64,000 nucleotides of DNA from the NCBI GenBank assembly GCA_023055425.1, contig JALGPY010000014.1, positions 12,732,501-12,796,500 of the forward strand. Direction: 5' to 3'. This document shows, piece after piece, positions 20,468 to 32,269 of this stretch (positions are counted from its first letter, which is position 1; each line of letters opens with the position of its first letter). Origin of the DNA: Linanthus parryae. Its lineage: Eukaryota; Streptophyta; Magnoliopsida; Ericales; Polemoniaceae. The notes beneath the pieces are model-generated. The model saw only the letters and a program-made list of their open reading frames with translations. It was not told where the DNA came from and did not search any database. Position numbers and translations under genes: made by a program.

Positions 20468-21925
20468 ATTTTTTTTGATAAACTGGAATCCATTAAACAA
20501 GACTAAGGAGGTTCAAACTGGGGGGGGGGGGGGGAGGGGGGGGGGGGGAGGAACACCCCCTACATCCTCCAACAAAACACCTTCCAAACCAGGAGGGGCA
20601 TCATTCAAAACATAACGTTCATACAAAGGGAAAAAGCTGGATTAAAAGAAGCAATGCTAGGGGAATCATCAGGAACAGCAGAGGCAAGAGAGTCAGCAGC
20701 CTTGTTGGAGGTCGTGTGGTCCTGCTTTAGGGAGTCCTGGAGGCTACTCCCTAAGAGCCTGCATTTCATGACAATGTTATCAGCACAGTGATCAGGATTC
20801 GGGTGATAGAACAAGTTTGCAAGCTCCAAACAGTCAATGCTAATAACAAGGTTGGACAAATTAAGCATAGCAGCTAATTGTAAACCGGTAAGAAGGGCAA
20901 GGGATTCAGAAATCACAGGAGAGGCAGCAAACACCCTGAAACAAAATCCCTTAATCCATCTACCCTTTGATCAGACCTCCCACACTCTGTCTGGAAGGGT
21001 TCCAGGCCCCATCATAGTTCAGTTTAAGGCATCCCACACCTAGAGGAGACCACAAGGCAGGCTGCTTAGCAGGACTCAAAGAGGTAGAGAAAAAATCCAC
21101 ATAAAACAGCCAACTAGTAGCTTACTTGCTAGCCAACAAAGCCAGAGTCTTGCCATGAGTGATGGTAGTGGAGTTGCCAAACACAAGGTCATTTCTTCTC
21201 TTCCAGATAAACCAGCACCCAAAGAAGTAAGTTGTTTGCCAGTGGCTCTTCCAGCTGAGGTTGAGAGAGCTATTCTCAAGCAACCACATGTCAAAGGAGA
21301 TGGGGGAATGGGGCTGGAGGGAGGGGGAGTTCCCAGCTCATCCCAGAAAGGCTGAAAGAGGGGACAGGTCCTGAAGAGGTGGCCAAGAATCTCAACCTGA
21401 TCCCCACATACTAGACACAAGTTTGAGTGATTTGGAATAATCCAGCTAAGAGCTTCATTAGAGTGAAGTTTTCCATGGTACATGATCCAAACAAAGAATT
21501 GGATTGGGGGGGGGGGTCATAAGCTTCCAGATCTAGGCCCAAGGTTTGGTAGTACGGGGCCAAGAGGCCTCAAGAGCCATACAGGAGCTAAGAGAGAACT
21601 TCCCGGAGGTTTCAACAATCTATTTTATAGAATCATAAAGGGAAGAATCAAGGTTAAAGGGGGTGCTAATAATATCCATGGTAGTTTGGTGAGGAAGGTG
21701 AAATGAGAGGGGCAAGACACCACTCCCCCGGGCAAGCCAGAACTCTTTCACAATAAGGGAAGACTCAACATAAGAAAGAGGACCCTATATAAGGTTCCTC
21801 AGAGGAGTGCCACTGCACCAACAGAAATTAACATTTCCCTTTCCTAAATTATAGACCAAGCCTTTGAGAGCTAGGTTCTTTCCCCAGCAAATACTCCTCC
21901 AAAAATAGGATCCTCCAGAAGTGAG
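20468..21925 (-). mobile_element. LINE (L1-type), 3' segment
   Basis: This is the 3'-most piece of a minus-strand LINE. Reading leftwards, a frame in 21785-21925 contains SYFWRSICWGKNLALKGL, the region before the zinc-binding domain. Then 21076-21483 holds the reverse-transcriptase zinc-binding region (CLVCGDQVEILGHLFRTCPL). Next, 20605-20934 holds an RNase H-like domain (ESLALLTGLQLAAMLNLSNL; VISIDCLEL; NKAADSLA). The segment ends at a T-run at about 20468 (a poly-A tail on the coding strand) next to GATAAA. Stops and poly-G insertions show decay. The upstream part resumes at 39798 beyond the inserted Gypsy element. Confidence 0.85.
20521..20550. repeat. Poly-G tract (30 bp, interrupted)
   Basis: This is a near-pure G run broken by one A, in the 3' end of the LINE. 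A second, 10-bp G run lies near 21507-21516. Such runs are prone to length error in sequencing. Confidence 0.85.
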
Positions 21926-24215
21926 TGTAACACCCCCAAATGGCCCAAGCCGGAGACCCGGGGATGTCACTCCGTACCCGAGAGGAGCCCGGATACAAGG
22001 AGATTTTATAACATGGATCGCAAGCACAAACATCCACAATATTAATTAAATTCAAATAAAAACAATGTATTATCATAAACCTTCGTCCTAGCAACAAACC
22101 GGCAAAAACAACTAAAGCGTTTAAACTACTAAAGAGTTCAATTTCAAATGAAATACTACTACTAATAATCTATGTGATGCGCGTCCCCTTCTATGCCCGA
22201 TAACCTTCTTCTAGACCTGTGGTGCGGAATCAAAAAGAAACACCACAGTACAAAATCATCATTGAAATACTGGTAAGCAAACACCCAAACATGTAAAACG
22301 ATGATGGATAGTTATAAAACAATGACTCATTTGTAAGTAAGAGTTTTTCGCAAACACAGCGGTAATAAAGTTGACTCTTGTATTAAAACATAAGAGTTCC
22401 CAATTCCATAATATTTCCAAACCAATTTCCATAATCATTAGGAAAAATCCAAATCCAGTGTTAACTTCATTCCGTTAACAAAACCAAACAAATCCATTAT
22501 TACTTTGTTGTGACGGGGGAAAACCAAATAACCACAGCTTCCATGACCTTAAGTGTCGACACCCCCCTAAGACTACGCCGGCCAGAGGAGTGAGTACATG
22601 CCGCTATCCGGGGACTTGCAACCGGATCAAAAAGAGACAGGACCGCAGCCAACACCGCCCAAAGAGAATAATAGAGTCCCGCACAACATCTTCCACTTTA
22701 CGTTATAGTTCATTCATTATCATGGTGATGTTTTCATCAAAAACATTTAACAAGTAGAAATCCCATATTCCAAGTCATTTATCATGTAAACACATTTTGA
22801 GACGTAACAAATCAAATATTCGTTTGACACGAAAGAGATAAGCACACTAGGCTTGGCACATTTACTTACCTCAAAGCAAATTCCAACAATAGCAATCAAT
22901 CAACGTACTCTACGTACTCGTCGTCGACGAACTCGTTACCTACACATAACAATATGCTAATCAAACCAATATTCTAGCAATATACTTGCTATACTAATTA
23001 CATGCATATGATAGTCCATGGTTTAGGGTTCTAACACTTCCCCAAAATCTCACTCAATTCATGCTCCAAAATAAACCCAAAGTTTTGCTTCAAAATCCCC
23101 TAACCTAAAGCATACATAATCTATCATAACTCCACCAAATCTATTACTCCAGTTTCCCAAACAGATCATGGTCTAAAAACAGTTCCATTGGATTTAAAAC
23201 GTTCTAAATAATAAGTTTAGCCTCAAACGGATCTTAATTTTGATTCCTGAATCAAAAGTTACACTAGTTTCAAGTTTCCAACTTCATTCAAAATATCCAT
23301 ACGGGAATTGTCAATCTTCATGAAACTTTTCTCCCAAGCATCTAGTTCATCCTATATTAATACCAAACCTAATATAACATGATTCCCACATTCAAATTAG
23401 ATTTTTATCCACCTATTATGATCATTAAAACTCCCAAATCATTCAATCAAACTTCTCTTTCAAACTAGGGTTTCTTCCCAACACCCAAGAACATGATAAA
23501 CCCTAAAACTTGATTATCAATCCTACGATTCCATGAATAATGATCCTAACAATAACAAACTGAAATTTAAAGATTACATGCAACATACATGAATCATGAA
23601 CAAGTGATCACAAGATCAAGAGATCAACAAGAGAAAAGAGAAGAATAAACAAAACACCCAAACCCGCTCAAACCCGCCGCCCATGGAGGCGGACGGAGAG
23701 AGAGACGGACGGGGTAGAGAGAAAAGAAAAAGAGAAAGAAAAAGAGAAAGAAAGAAAAGAGAAAAGAGAGAGAGAGAGAGAGAGAGTTACCTTGCCGGAA
23801 AAAGAGAGAGACGGCGGCGGCGGCGGGGCTGCCGTCGGGTAGAGGGACGAGAGAGAGTGAGAGAGGGACGGGTAGAGTGAGGGACGTGAGAGAGAGTTAG
23901 AGAAAAATAGGGAGAATGACGGTTTTATGAGAGTTGGAAATAAAATCAACTTCATAAGTAGGAAACCCTCTTGGATTAGGAAACTTTTATGTAGGAAGAA
24001 AATTTAGGTCAAAAGACACTTATTTCCCCTTAGTTTTGCCAAAAGACAAACACCTCCCCCATACTCAAATAAAAGACACTAAAACCTTTGATTAAAGTCA
24101 CAAAGTTCCACCCAGACTCTCAAAGCATTATAATTAACTCTCTATAATTACATTAACTTCCCAACACTTATAATAATATCACAAAATACCCGTAGTCACA
24201 AAACGGGGTATTTCA
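21926..24215 (-). repeat. Gypsy LTR 1 (left; 3' LTR of the element)
   Basis: On the plus strand it starts TGTAACACCCCC and ends GGGGTATTTCA. It differs from the middle LTR at about nine positions by eye, most of them in the first 1.3 kb. It contains a GA microsatellite near 23766-23787. Confidence 0.93.
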
Positions 24216-24230
24216 TCCTTCCCTCCTTAA
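24216..24230 (-). promoter_or_regulatory. Gypsy polypurine tract, left unit
   Basis: On the minus strand it reads TTAAGGAGGGAAGGA and directly abuts the LTR start TGAAATACCCC. It would prime plus-strand DNA synthesis. Confidence 0.75.
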
Positions 24231-24489
24231 AGAGAACTTCGTCCTCAAAGTTTAAACAAAAACCTCCCTCCTAAAAGAGAAACTGTCCTTGAAGTTTAAA
24301 CTAAACTTTAACCACAATAAGGTATACACCTCCCCTCAATGGTACAACTACTAAATGCAAACCTAAGGTCATGAATAATATGCAATATACTATAAGTAGT
24401 ACTTTAATATAAATAAAAACCGAATTACGTGTAATCCTTCGGTTACATCCTCTCCCCCTTATAGGAGTGACGTCCTCGTAACTCAACGT

Positions 24490-27180
24490 ACCTCGTCAAA
24501 CAGGTGAGGGTACTTCTTCCTCATTTCATCTTCTGCTTCCCAAGTTGCCTCTTCAGTGAGGTGGTTTGTCCATAAGACTTTTACAATCTTGACACTCTTG
24601 TTACGGGTGTTCCTTGTCTTGGTGTCTAAAATCTTGACCATGTTCTTCATAACTCAAAGACGGGTCCAGTTCTACTGGTTCGGGATCTAATACATGAGAT
24701 GCATCAGGCATATACTTCTTCAGTTGCGATACGTGAAATACGTTATGAACACGACCTAAATTCGATGGCAAATCCAATCTATAAGCCACTTCTCCAATCT
24801 TTTCTATAACTTCATATGGTCCAATGAATTTCGGGCTCAACTTCCCTTTCTGATTGAACCTCATGACTCCCTTAGTCGGTGAAACTTTAAGAAATGCTTT
24901 TTCTCCAACTTGAAATTCCAACGGTCTTCTTTTCTGATCAGCGTTAGATTTCTGTCTATCCTGAGCTGCCTTCATTCGCTGCTGTATAAGTCTCACTTGA
25001 TCTGTCATCTCTTCAATAAGTTGTGGACCAATTACTATCGTTTCACTTATGTCGTTCCAACACAACGGTGTTCTACACTTCCTTCCATACAACGCCTCAT
25101 GTGGTGCCATCCCAATACTGGCGTGATAACTGTTATTGTAGGAGAATTCTATCAAAGGTAATCTATCAACCCATGACCCTTGAAAATCCATAACACACGA
25201 TCTTAGAATATCTTCCAACGTTTGAATTGTCCTTTCGGTTTGTCCATCTGTAGCCGGGTGAAATGCCGTGCTAAACTTCAACTGAGTTCCCAGTGCCTCC
25301 TGGAGTGCTTTCCAGAAGTGAGAAAGAAAATTGGGATCTCTGTCGGAAACTATAGAGCTTGGTACTCCATGATATCTCACAATGTTCTTTATATACGCAT
25401 CAGCTCTTTGTTCCATATTCCATGTGTCTTTCATCGGAATAAACCTTGCTGTCTTGGTCAATCTGTCGACTACAACCCAAATCTGATTCAGTCCATTCTT
25501 TGATGTCGGTAACGCAGTTACGAAATCCATCGAAATAGAATCCCACTTCCAAACTGGGACGTCTAATGGTTGTACTAAGCCTCCCATTCTTTTATGTTCA
25601 AACTTCACCTTTTGACAAGTTAGACATTTTGCCACAAATTCTGCCACTTCTTTCTTCATGTTAGGCCACCAAAACATCTTCTTCATGTCCTTATAAAGTT
25701 TGTCACCTCCTGGATGTATTGAGTAAGGTGTGTTGTGCGCTTCTCGCATCAACTTCTCCTTAGTTTCCGTACACTTATGTGGTACACACCATCTTCCCTT
25801 GTAACGGATACTTCCATCTTCATGGATCTTGAAATCTTTTGCTTGGCCTTCTGCAATCTTCTTCTTTATCCTTTCCAGCTTCACATCTCCTGGCTGGTTA
25901 CTCCTTATTTCTTCCAAAATATCTGGCACAGCTGTCATATTCCCAAGGATATTCTTTACTCCACGTTGTTCCACAACTTCAATCCCAAGTTTTCGGAACT
26001 CTCGGCATAGCCGATCTGGTAAAACTAGCATAGTATCCAAAGTATGGCTCGATTTTCGGCTTAACGCATCAGCTACTACGTTTGCCTTCCCTTCATGGTA
26101 TTGGATACGCAAATCATAATCCTTTATGACTTCTAACCAACGTCTTTGCCTGTTATTTAGCTCTTTCTGCGTGAAGATGTACTTGAGACTGCTATGATCC
26201 GTATACAATCTACACACAGATCCATACAAGTGATGTCTCCATATTTTTAATGCGAATACTATTGCTGCAAGTTCTAAATCATGCGTAGCATAGTTCTCTT
26301 CATGAGTTTTCAGTTGTCTTGAAGCATAGGCAATAACTCTTCTTTCTTGCATAAGCACGCATCCTAAACCCTTCTTCGACGCATCACTGTAAACATCAAA
26401 TTCGCCAGAATCATTGGGTAAAGCTAAGACAGGTGTTGTCGTCAACTTTTCCTTCAACGTGTGGAATGCTTCTTCACAATCTTCGCTCCACTCATACCTT
26501 ACCGTCTTCTTGGTTAGCGTAGTAAGCGGTCTAGCGATCTTCGAGAAATCTTTCACGAAACGCCTGTAATATCCTGCTAATCCGAGAAAACTTCTGACTT
26601 CAGACACATTCTTCGGAGTAGGCCAATCTTTCACTGCTGAAATCTTTCCTGGATCCACGGATATTCCTTCCTTGGAAATTATGTGACCCAAAAATGGAAC
26701 GTGTTTTAGCCAAAACTCACACTTCGAGAGTTTAGCATATAACTTCTCATGTCTCAAAGTTTCTAACACTTCTTTGAGGTGTTCTTCGTGTTCTTCCTCG
26801 CTCTTTGAATAAACAAGGATTTCATCAATAAAGACGATCATAAAACGATCTAGAAACGTTCTCATAACACGATTCATTAGATCCATAAATACTGCAGGAG
26901 CATTGGTTAGACCAAAAGGCATAACGGTAAACTCATAGTGTCCATACCGCGTTCTAAAGGCTGTCTTCGGTATGTCCTTCTCGGCTACTCGAAGCTGGTG
27001 ATACCCTGATCTCAAGTCTATCTTTGAGAAAACACTCGCCCCTTGTAACTGATCAAACAAGTCGTCAATTCGGGGTAAAGGGTTTTTGTTCTTGATTGTT
27101 GCGCTATTCAACTCCCTATAGTCAATGCACAACCTCAAGCTTCCGTCTTTCTTCTTCACAAACAGTACCGGTGCACTAAA
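24490..27180 (-). pseudogene. Gypsy pol (RT-RNase H-integrase), left unit, frameshifted before the chromodomain
   Basis: The frame from about 27180 to 24601 covers RT ([26 protein letters not shown] in place of the usual FIDD), RNase H ([23 protein letters not shown]), the integrase zinc domain (H..C..C with CLTCQKVK), the integrase core ([31 protein letters not shown]) and [16 protein letters not shown]. At about 24637-24642 two bases are missing relative to the right unit, so the frame ends early and the chromodomain-like end (24490-24640) is out of frame. There is no protease, and an in-frame stop lies about ten codons before the VKKKDGS motif. Confidence 0.9.
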
Positions 27181-27686
27181 GGTAATCTAAACCTAGAGTC
27201 CCATACTAAGATGGTGTCGGCACCGGCTAACTCCTCTTTGGCCTTGGGGTGCACCGAATAAATACTAAACCTTAAAAGATAATGTCTCTTCCTTAGAGCC
27301 TCCCAATCGAAATTGGGTTGAGCCAAAAAGGTCTGACAGGAATGCCACCACCATATATTAGCTTCGTTCTTCAAGTAGAATTCCGCGCAAACCACCTTGC
27401 GGTCTTCGGGGCACTCAACTAGCTCAAGGACCTTATCCATCTCATCGATCCAATTTTCGAGCTCAACAGGATCCTCATTGCCTATAAAGTTCCCTGGCTT
27501 CATGTCTGCCACTTTCTTAGCATAGTTGGCGTTATTCTGCTCTCCCTGGTTTGCGTTCTGCGCCATCTGATCAAATTGCACGAAGAACTGCTTCATGTTG
27601 TTGTTGTTGTTGTTGTTGTTGTTTGGTGCGGCCATTGGTACTTGGCGATTTCTCCTGGTGTAGTATTGATGTGGTCTATCAGTCAT
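27156..27686 (-). pseudogene. Gypsy gag, truncated, left unit
   Basis: It starts MTDRPHQYYTRRNRQVP at 27686 and has a poly-Asn run (TTG repeats, about 27597-27621). It then carries gag-like NWIDEMDKVLELVECPEDRK and FYLKNEANIWWW, the conserved W-rich core of Ty3/Gypsy gag. After LAQPNFDWEAL the normal C-terminal half, the CCHC zinc knuckle and the protease are absent; about 30 unrelated codons lead to a stop overlapping the start of pol. The right unit has the same junction, so the deletion predates the tandem duplication. Confidence 0.8.
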
Positions 27687-27780
27687 AATCCCTACACTAT
27701 AGCCTATTGTATTACTTATAAGGTACCAAGAAGTACAAACAATCATGCATATATGGCATGTAGTGCGCAATTAAACAAGT

Positions 27781-28700
27781 AATGTCACACATTGATCATC
27801 ATTTACATCAATTACTCATGTATTTCCACATAGACTGATCACGTCTCAACTTTTCATCTACTTCCAAAATTGGAAAAAGGATCAATCTATCAAGAAAAAA
27901 TTGAGAATTTTGGTGTGCAATACCCTCTTCGAGTCTACTTTTATAATCAAGAAGAATCAACTCAAAATCAATTGTAGAACTCAATATATAAAGGAAATAC
28001 CACAGCTGCTATCACAGCCCACCAGAACAGAAACGTTGACTTTGAAAAGCCTTAAACTGACTTTTAAATTTTTAAAAATGAGCTAGGCTTTCTCCCAGAG
28101 TTAGCTAAACGTGTCTAATAGTCTCCATAAAAATTTGAGGTCAAAAAAAGATCTGGAAGATAGGTAAACATCAAAAATGCTACAGCTAGTCACTTTGACA
28201 TTCTGCTACTGAACCGTCAACTTTTGAAATTCGTAGCTAATTCTCCAGAACTCATATGGGGTTGAAATTTTTATGGGAGGTTCCTGGGTATGTATATTTT
28301 CTGGGAAAAATTCAGGGAAAAATAACTCCAAAATTAAATACGTCTGCTATAACAAAAACTCACTGCTGCGCAGATTCAACAGCACCGAAAATCAAAGCTT
28401 TCGCGTTCTAACTCCATGAACACTTTCTAAGCCCATAATCAATGATAACAAGCATAACACAACCTTAATTCATCCAATCATACTTCAAAATTCAGAAAGC
28501 TAAATTTATAAAACTCCCCAAATCGGGTCTTCAAAACATAAACATTATTCATCCCAAAGCAAAACGCTAAGAATTTAACTCTAGCCCAAAAGTGACTATT
28601 CAAAAATCGTTCTAAAACTTCAAATGTTGCTTGGCTCCATAGCCTTATTCAAACTAATAAATAAAACTTAAAGCATCTAGTCCAGGAAATCTAAAGAACT
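27781..28700. other. Gypsy internal non-coding spacer, left unit
   Basis: AT-rich sequence between the extra ORF and gag with no convincing frame. The same spacer occurs in the right unit at about 35570-36490 with a few substitutions. Confidence 0.6.
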
Positions 28701-28709
28701 CTAACAAGC

Positions 28710-29339
28710 TTAATCGTCGTCCTCATCGCTTTCGTCCATCTCTTCCTCTTCATTGGAATCATACTCGTGCTCTTCGTCTTCACTCGGGTCTTCTTCACTT
28801 TCTTCATATTCCATGGGATCTTCTTCAATCTCGGGATATTCATCGACATCTTCCATTGGATCTTCTTCAACTTCCTCATCGTCACTAGAGTCTATAAAAA
28901 TCACCTCTTTCTCATCACTAGAGCTTATGTATATCACGTCTTCTTCATCACTAGACTCTATCTCAATAACTGTATAAGTTTGCCACTTAAGATAAGTCTC
29001 CATCAACAACTTGCATATGAAATCTGCACTTACCGTCCATTCACCTTGGCAACGATAATCCCTATCATTCAAACGATTCATCCTGCCCATGATGTTGCTA
29101 TACTTTGTAATAATTTCCCCAAACATGGGTTTCATAGGTAATGCCTTCACCATACAGTAAGCCTGAAAAGCTGGATTTCTATATCGAGGAAAATCTAAGG
29201 CTTGGAATCTATCTTCACAATATTGAACCACACGGTCACGAAAAACTGGAAAATCTTCACATTCGACCCAACGTGTCACAACAGGATGCTTCTCTACTGG
29301 CAACACACGCTTCCTTGTCGTATGCTTAGTTCTAGCCAT
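28710..29339 (-). CDS. Extra ORF of the Gypsy element with histone H3-tail-like N-terminus, left unit
   Basis: This 209-residue ORF is intact and lies in sense orientation between the primer site and gag. It begins MARTKHTTRKRVLP. Residues 2-10 match the histone H3 tail ARTKQTARK at seven of nine positions, including the equivalents of R2, T3, K4, T6, R8 and K9. The middle (about residues 20-120) is a compact domain I do not recognise (FPVFRDRVVQYCEDRFQALD, MGRMNRLNDRDYRCQGEWTV). The last 80 residues are extremely acidic, built from SSDEE/EEDPME repeats. It has no H3 histone fold. Function unknown; a chromatin-binding or decoy role is inference. Sense ORFs upstream of gag are known in some plant Gypsy lineages. 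Confidence 0.75.
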   Translation of the reverse strand: MARTKHTTRKRVLPVEKHPVVTRWVECEDFPVFRDRVVQYCEDRFQALDFPRYRNPAFQAYCMVKALPMKPMFGEIITKYSNIMGRMNRLNDRDYRCQGEWTVSADFICKLLMETYLKWQTYTVIEIESSDEEDVIYISSSDEKEVIFIDSSDDEEVEEDPMEDVDEYPEIEEDPMEYEESEEDPSEDEEHEYDSNEEEEMDESDEDDD

Positions 29340-29698
29340 CTACAAGAGGAAACAACTTAATAAATCTCTAATTTAAAAGGCATAGACCGTAATCCAGATA
29401 AATATTCTTCTCATCCAATAATCATTCCCAAGACTCCAAATCGATGGTTACAAGACTCTTGAAGAAATTTCCCAAAAAAGTCTCTTAAAAGTAGGCTTAA
29501 ACTTAGAATCCAATTGGAATACTCCAAAATTCGATTGGGTGGATGGGGGCACTTGCTTTCTATCCTATTTTCTAAACACTTACACATAACAATCCTATCC
29601 ATACTACCCAAATTCCCACGGCTCGTCAAATTTTAAGTTATTTCTCCTATATTCATTTTAGTTGCCCTAACAAGTTTCAAATTCCGTTTTAGAATGCC

Positions 29699-29711
29699 GG
29701 CTCTGATACCA
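29699..29711 (-). promoter_or_regulatory. Gypsy primer binding site, left unit
   Basis: The minus strand reads TGGTATCAGAGCC, complementary to the 3' end of initiator-Met tRNA, two bases inside the middle LTR. Confidence 0.85.
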
Positions 29712-29713
29712 CC

Positions 29714-32002
29714 TGTAACACCCCCAAATGGCCCAAGCCGGAGACCCGGGGATGTCACTCCGTACCCGAGAGGAGCCCGGATACAAGGAGATTTTATAAC
29801 ATGGATCGCAAGCACAAACATCCACAATATTAATTAAATTCAAATAAAAACAATGTATTATCATAAACCTTCGTCCTAGCCACAAACCGGCAAAAACAAC
29901 TAAAGCGTTTAAACTACTAAAGAGTTCAATTTCAAATGAAATACTACTACTAATAATCCATGTGATGCGCGTCCCCTTCTATGCCCGATAACCTTCTTCT
30001 AGACCTGTGGTGCGGAATCAAAAAGAAACACCACAGTACAAAATCAGCATTGAAATACTGGTAAGCAAACACCCAAACATGTAAAACGATGATAGATAGT
30101 TATAAAACAATGACTCATTTGTAAGTAAGAGTTTTTCGCAAACACAGCGGTAGTAAAGTTGACTCTTGTATTAAAACATAAGAGTTCCCAATTCCATAAT
30201 ATTTCCAAACCAATTTCCATAATCATTAGGAAAAATCCAAATCCAGTGTTAACTTCATTCCGTTAACAAAACCAAACAAATCCATTATTACTTTGTTGTG
30301 ACGGGGGAAAACCAAATAACCACAGCTTCCATGACCTTAAGTGTCGACACCCCCCTAAGATACGCCGGCCAGAGGAGTGAGTACATGCCGCTATCCGGGG
30401 ACTTGCAACCGGATCAAAAAGAGACGGGACCGCAGCCAACACCGCCCAAAGAGAATAATAGAGTCCCGCACAACATCTTCCACTTTACGTTATAGTTCAT
30501 TCATTATCATGGTGATGTTTTCATCAAAAACATTTAACAAGTAGAAATCCCATATTCCAAGTCATTTTTCATGTAAACACATTTTGAGACGTAACAAATC
30601 AAATATTCGTTTGACACGAAAGAGATAAGCACACTAGGCTTGGCACATTTACTTACCTCAAAGCAAATTCCAACAATAGCAATCAATCAACGTACTCTAC
30701 GTACTCGTCGTCGACGAACTCGTTACCTACACATAACAATATGCTAATCAAACCAATATTCTAGCAATATACTTGCTATACTAATTACATGCATATGATA
30801 GTCCATGGTTTAGGGTTCTAACACTTCCCCAAAATCTCACTCAATTCATGCTCCAAAATAAACCCAAAGTTTTGCTTCAAAATCCCCTAACCTAAAGCAT
30901 ACATAATCTATCATAACTCCACCAAATCTATTACTCCAGTTTCCCAAACAGATCATGGTCTAAAAACAGTTCCATTGGATTTAAAACGTTCTAAATAATA
31001 AGTTTAGCCTCAAACGGATCTTAATTTCGATTCCTGAATCAAAAGTTACACTAGTTTCAAGTTTCCAACTTCATTCAAAATATCCATACGGGAATTGTCA
31101 ATCTTCATGAAACTTTTCTCCCAAGCATCTAGTTCATCCTATATTAATACCAAACCTAATATAACATGATTCCCACATTCAAATTAGATTTTTATCCACC
31201 TATTATGATCATTAAAACTCCCAAATCATTCAATCAAACTTCTCTTTCAAACTAGGGTTTCTTCCCAACACCCAAGAACATGATAAACCCTAAAACTTGA
31301 TTATCAATCCTACGATTCCATGAATAATGATCCTAACAATAACAAACTGAAATTTAAAGATTACATGCAACATACATGAATCATGAACAAGTGATCACAA
31401 GATCAAGAGATCAACAAGAGAAAAGAGAAGAATAAACAAAACACCCAAACCCGCTCAAACCCGCCGCCCATGGAGGCGGACGGAGAGAGAGACGGACGGG
31501 GTAGAGAGAAAAGAAAAAGAGAAAGAAAAAGAGAAAGAAAGAAAAGAGAAAAGAGAGAGAGAGAGAGAGAGAGTTACCTTGCCGGAAAAAGAGAGAGACG
31601 GCGGCGGCGGCGGGGCTGCCGTCGGGTAGAGGGACGAGAGAGAGTGAGAGAGGGACGGGTAGAGTGAGGGACGTGAGAGAGAGTTAGAGAAAAATAGGGA
31701 GAATGACGGTTTTATGAGAGTTGGAAATAAAATCAACTTCATAAGTAGGAAACCCTCTTGGATTAGGAAACTTTTATGTAGGAAGAAAATTTAGGTCAAA
31801 AGACACTTATTTCCCCTTAGTTTTGCCAAAAGACAAACACCTCCCCCATACTCAAATAAAAGACACTAAAACCTTTGATTAAAGTCACAAAGTTCCACCC
31901 AGACTCTCAAAGCATTATAATTAACTCTCTATAATTACATTAACTTCCCAACACTTATAATAATATCACAAAATACCCGTAGTCACAAAACGGGGTATTT
32001 CA
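29714..32002 (-). repeat. Gypsy LTR 2 (middle, mosaic)
   Basis: At seven sites in the first ~1.3 kb where LTR1 and LTR3 differ, it carries the LTR3 base; the last of these is near 31026. From the GA microsatellite (about 31555) onward it carries the LTR1 state at every difference I could see. The switch lies between about 31027 and 31550. Confidence 0.9.
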
Positions 32003-32017
32003 TCCTTCCCTCCTTAA
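32003..32017 (-). promoter_or_regulatory. Gypsy polypurine tract, right unit
   Basis: Same purine run as in the left unit, adjoining the middle LTR. Confidence 0.75.
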
Positions 32018-32269
32018 AGAGAACTTCGTCCTCGAAGTTTAAACAAAAACCTCCCTCCTAAAAGAGAAACTGTCCTTGAAGTTTAAACTAAACTTTAACC
32101 ACAATAAGGTATACACCTCCCCTCAATGGTACAACTACTAAATGCAAACCTAAGGTCATGAATAATATGCAATATACTATAAGTAGTACTTTAATATAAA
32201 TAAAAACCGAATTACGTGTAATCCTTCGGTTACATCCTCTCCCCCTTATAGGAGTGACGTCCTCGTAAC

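Noticed and set aside
20521..20550. G-quadruplex or functional G tract
   Set aside because: It lies in a decayed LINE 3' end and the length may be a sequencing artefact, so no function is claimed.
23668..23955. Open frames in the GA/CT-rich part of the Gypsy LTRs (also 31455 and 39244)
   Set aside because: They are low-complexity Arg/Glu or Ser/Leu frames from a microsatellite inside an LTR, with no family resemblance.
24910..26119. Plus-strand open frames opposite Gypsy pol
   Set aside because: They are shadows of the minus-strand integrase and RNase H coding sequence.
28710..29339. Histone H3 gene, suggested by the MARTK start
   Set aside because: Only the first ~10 residues resemble H3; there is no histone fold and the C-terminus is acidic. 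It is a retrotransposon ORF.
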